Assembly (NCBI RefSeq): GCF_019925205.1
Contig: NC_083560.1
Span: 57,706,270 to 57,770,269 of the forward strand
Length of the DNA: 64,000 nt
Direction of reading: 5' to 3'
Source: Metopolophium dirhodum
Taxonomy: Eukaryota; Arthropoda; Insecta; Hemiptera; Aphididae
Under the pieces are notes generated by a model. The model searched no databases. It was not told the DNA's origin and saw only the letters and a list, made by a program, of their open reading frames with translations. The position numbers and the translations under genes were made by a program. Below are positions 63,255 through 64,000 of this stretch, one piece after another; within the stretch, counting starts at the first letter, position 1, and the number at the start of each line of letters is the position of its first letter.

Positions 63255-63371
63255 TTATTATTATTTATTTTTTTTTGTTTGTATACCAATTGGTTTGTTA
63301 TTGTATTTTGTTAATTTTTTATTTCTTTTTGTACGATTTTCGATCGGAGTGATTTGTATTTTATTTATTTT
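63255..63371 (-). other. Junction of the macro gene with the tandem array
   Basis: From the stop codon to about 63371 this sequence is array-like. Right of it the gene reads TTTATTTTAATCGTTG where array units read TTTATTATAATTTTATTTTG followed by the 70-bp repeat. This is therefore the exact point at which the repeat unit was joined to a different upstream sequence, 3' end of the gene to 5'-type segment. Confidence 0.8.
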
Positions 63372-64000
63372 AATCGTTGTGTTTATACCATCGTTTATCG
63401 TATCTTTAAGTTTTATATTGTGTATCAATGAAGCGAGTGTCGGTATTTCTTGTATGTGAACTATATTGTTGGGAATTTTATTGGACATTTTTGTTGTAAC
63501 GGTATACAATTCAAAATTCCCATCATTGAGTACGTTTTCTTCTGGTTTGACTATAGGAAATATATTATTGGGCTGATTTTGATTTTTAGGTTGTACCATG
63601 TCTTTTATTTTTGTTTCGTTTTTATTATTATTATTATCATTAAAAAATGTATAAATGTTATTTATTATGTTAGCTTGTTCTTTTAATTTCCAATTTTGTG
63701 TTATGTTTTGTTCATCTTTATAGTATATATGTATTTCAATGTTAGTATTTTGAAATTCTGAGTATATTAATTGTTTTACTATAGTCCAATTTAATTTGTC
63801 TAACCCTGAAGCTAAGGTGGGTATTGCAATTTTTGAAATGTTTAGTTTTGTAGCTTCAAGTTTTAGATTATGAATTGAAGATTTTACATCCTTATATTTG
63901 GGTTTGTGGTAGTGTAAATTTTTTGTTGTTAAATGAAATATAGTTTTATAGTTATTGGTTATAGGTATTGTGTCCCCCACATTTATTTCTTGTAATGTAA
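63261..64000 (-). CDS. Macro-domain protein, C-terminal part (5' end beyond window)
   Basis: The frame is open from the window edge to TAA at 63261 (about 246 codons shown). About the first 100 residues are the second half of a macro domain of the TARG1/OARD1 type, which removes ADP-ribose from proteins or hydrolyses O-acetyl-ADP-ribose. Visible motifs are VGDTIP, IFHLTTKN..YHKPKY, ISKIAIP and SGLDKLNW, then NTNIEIHIYY. The Lys of LTTKN (codon 63921-63923) and the Asp of GLD (63798-63800) are 41 residues apart, as are catalytic K84 and D125 in human TARG1, so activity is plausible; the usual GCG before LD is ASG here. A low-complexity Asn/Lys linker follows (about 63640-63690), then an unassigned region, then a basic tail. 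The last 32-35 codons match the tail repeated throughout the array, with one Arg/His difference. Base composition is A-rich like the array. It may be a mobile-element gene. Confidence 0.75.
   Translation of the reverse strand, partial: TLQEINVGDTIPITNNYKTIFHLTTKNLHYHKPKYKDVKSSIHNLKLEATKLNISKIAIPTLASGLDKLNWTIVKQLIYSEFQNTNIEIHIYYKDEQNITQNWKLKEQANIINNIYTFFNDNNNNKNETKIKDMVQPKNQNQPNNIFPIVKPEENVLNDGNFELYTVTTKMSNKIPNNIVHIQEIPTLASLIHNIKLKDTINDGINTTIKINKIQITPIENRTKRNKKLTKYNNKPIGIQTKKNK

Larger units (their letters stand above)
32218..63371 (-). repeat. 31-kb tandem array derived from ends of a macro-domain element
   Basis: Head-to-tail repeats fill 31.15 kb. Using a TTG at the start of a conserved minus-strand frame as anchor, copies lie at 32297, 33518, 34278, 35039, 36264, 37022, 37783, 38401, 39022, 40252 and so on to 62292: 36 anchors and 35 intervals. 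Interval lengths fall into three classes: long L (1,221-1,230), medium M (758-761) and short S (617-621). The order from the left is LMMLMMSSLSSLMLMLMMSLMMSMMMSLMSLMLMS, then a last L that runs into the macro-domain gene. M lacks the promoter/ATG segment and the 50 bp between two poly-T runs of L; S also lacks most of the 77-codon frame. The plus strand is strongly T- and G-rich throughout. Units are nearly identical, so homogenisation is recent. The left edge is a truncated unit. Confidence 0.95.

Noticed and set aside
32218..63371. CRISPR array or bacterial repeat locus
   Set aside because: Units are 600-1,230 bp with internal frames and splice-like signals, no short repeat-spacer pattern and no cas genes; the surroundings are insect-like.
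32218..63371. Multigene family of 85-86 residue proteins
   Set aside because: The frames have no ATG (they open at TTG after a TGA), are chimeras of two unrelated pieces and contain a strong splice donor, so they are unlikely to be translated as such.
63450..63686. 78-codon plus-strand frame
   Set aside because: It is antisense to the macro-domain gene and consists of Ile/Phe runs opposite Asn/Lys codons.
63261..64000. Viral origin of the macro domain
   Set aside because: The motifs fit TARG1/OARD1-type cellular enzymes better than viral macro domains, and no other virus-like gene is visible in the window.

Overview
The window looks like aphid nuclear DNA. It is very AT-rich, TAGGTA/TACCTA words occur throughout, coding sequence is sparse, and the degenerate dispersed repeats (TTCTGAGC-GGAG-GATGAA type) resemble those of sequenced aphids. 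This assignment is inference; no marker gene fixes the species.

Layout. Positions 1-8.8 kb are mostly non-coding with a few repeat relics. A putative signal-peptide exon lies at 8.87 kb, followed by three copies of a small coding-like cassette (9.3, 10.3 and 13.6 kb) inside a diverged 1.2-1.3 kb duplication. A GC-rich minus-strand exon at 15.53-16.07 kb encodes the N-terminal membrane region of a protein that best fits a class III adenylyl cyclase. A CpG-rich, trinucleotide-repeat-rich region (16.44-17.26 kb) sits upstream and may be its promoter or 5' UTR. A broken chromodomain gene relic lies at 18.36-18.52 kb. From 19.4 to 27.8 kb there is a dense set of non-autonomous transposons: a pogo/Tigger-like MITE, two copies of a TIR element with GTGGGTTCATAACCAAAA ends, a hAT-like MITE, and a Helitron with complete A|TC...CTAG|T boundaries next to direct and inverted partial copies. 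A candidate first exon with a TATA box lies at 22.44-22.55 kb. Positions 27.8-32.1 kb are AT-rich and nearly featureless apart from an 18-G run and small retroelement-like fragments.

The right half (32.22-63.37 kb, about 31 kb) is one head-to-tail tandem array with 36 copies of a common anchor, in three unit lengths (about 1,229, 759 and 619 bp). At its right end it runs without a break into an open minus-strand reading frame that continues past the window edge. That frame encodes a TARG1/OARD1-type macro domain, with the family's catalytic Lys and Asp both present and 41 residues apart as in TARG1. Its C-terminal tail (about 32-35 codons plus stop) recurs in every repeat unit, fused there to a different upstream segment carrying a strong splice donor. 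The long units also carry a TATA-containing region and an ATG reading frame of 77 codons. The simplest reading is that the array came from joined 3' and 5' ends of a macro-domain-carrying mobile element or gene. It would then have been amplified by unequal exchange, as shown by higher-order blocks of 1,989, 2,469 and 3,368 bp. This macro-domain gene and its satellite are the most unusual content of the window.
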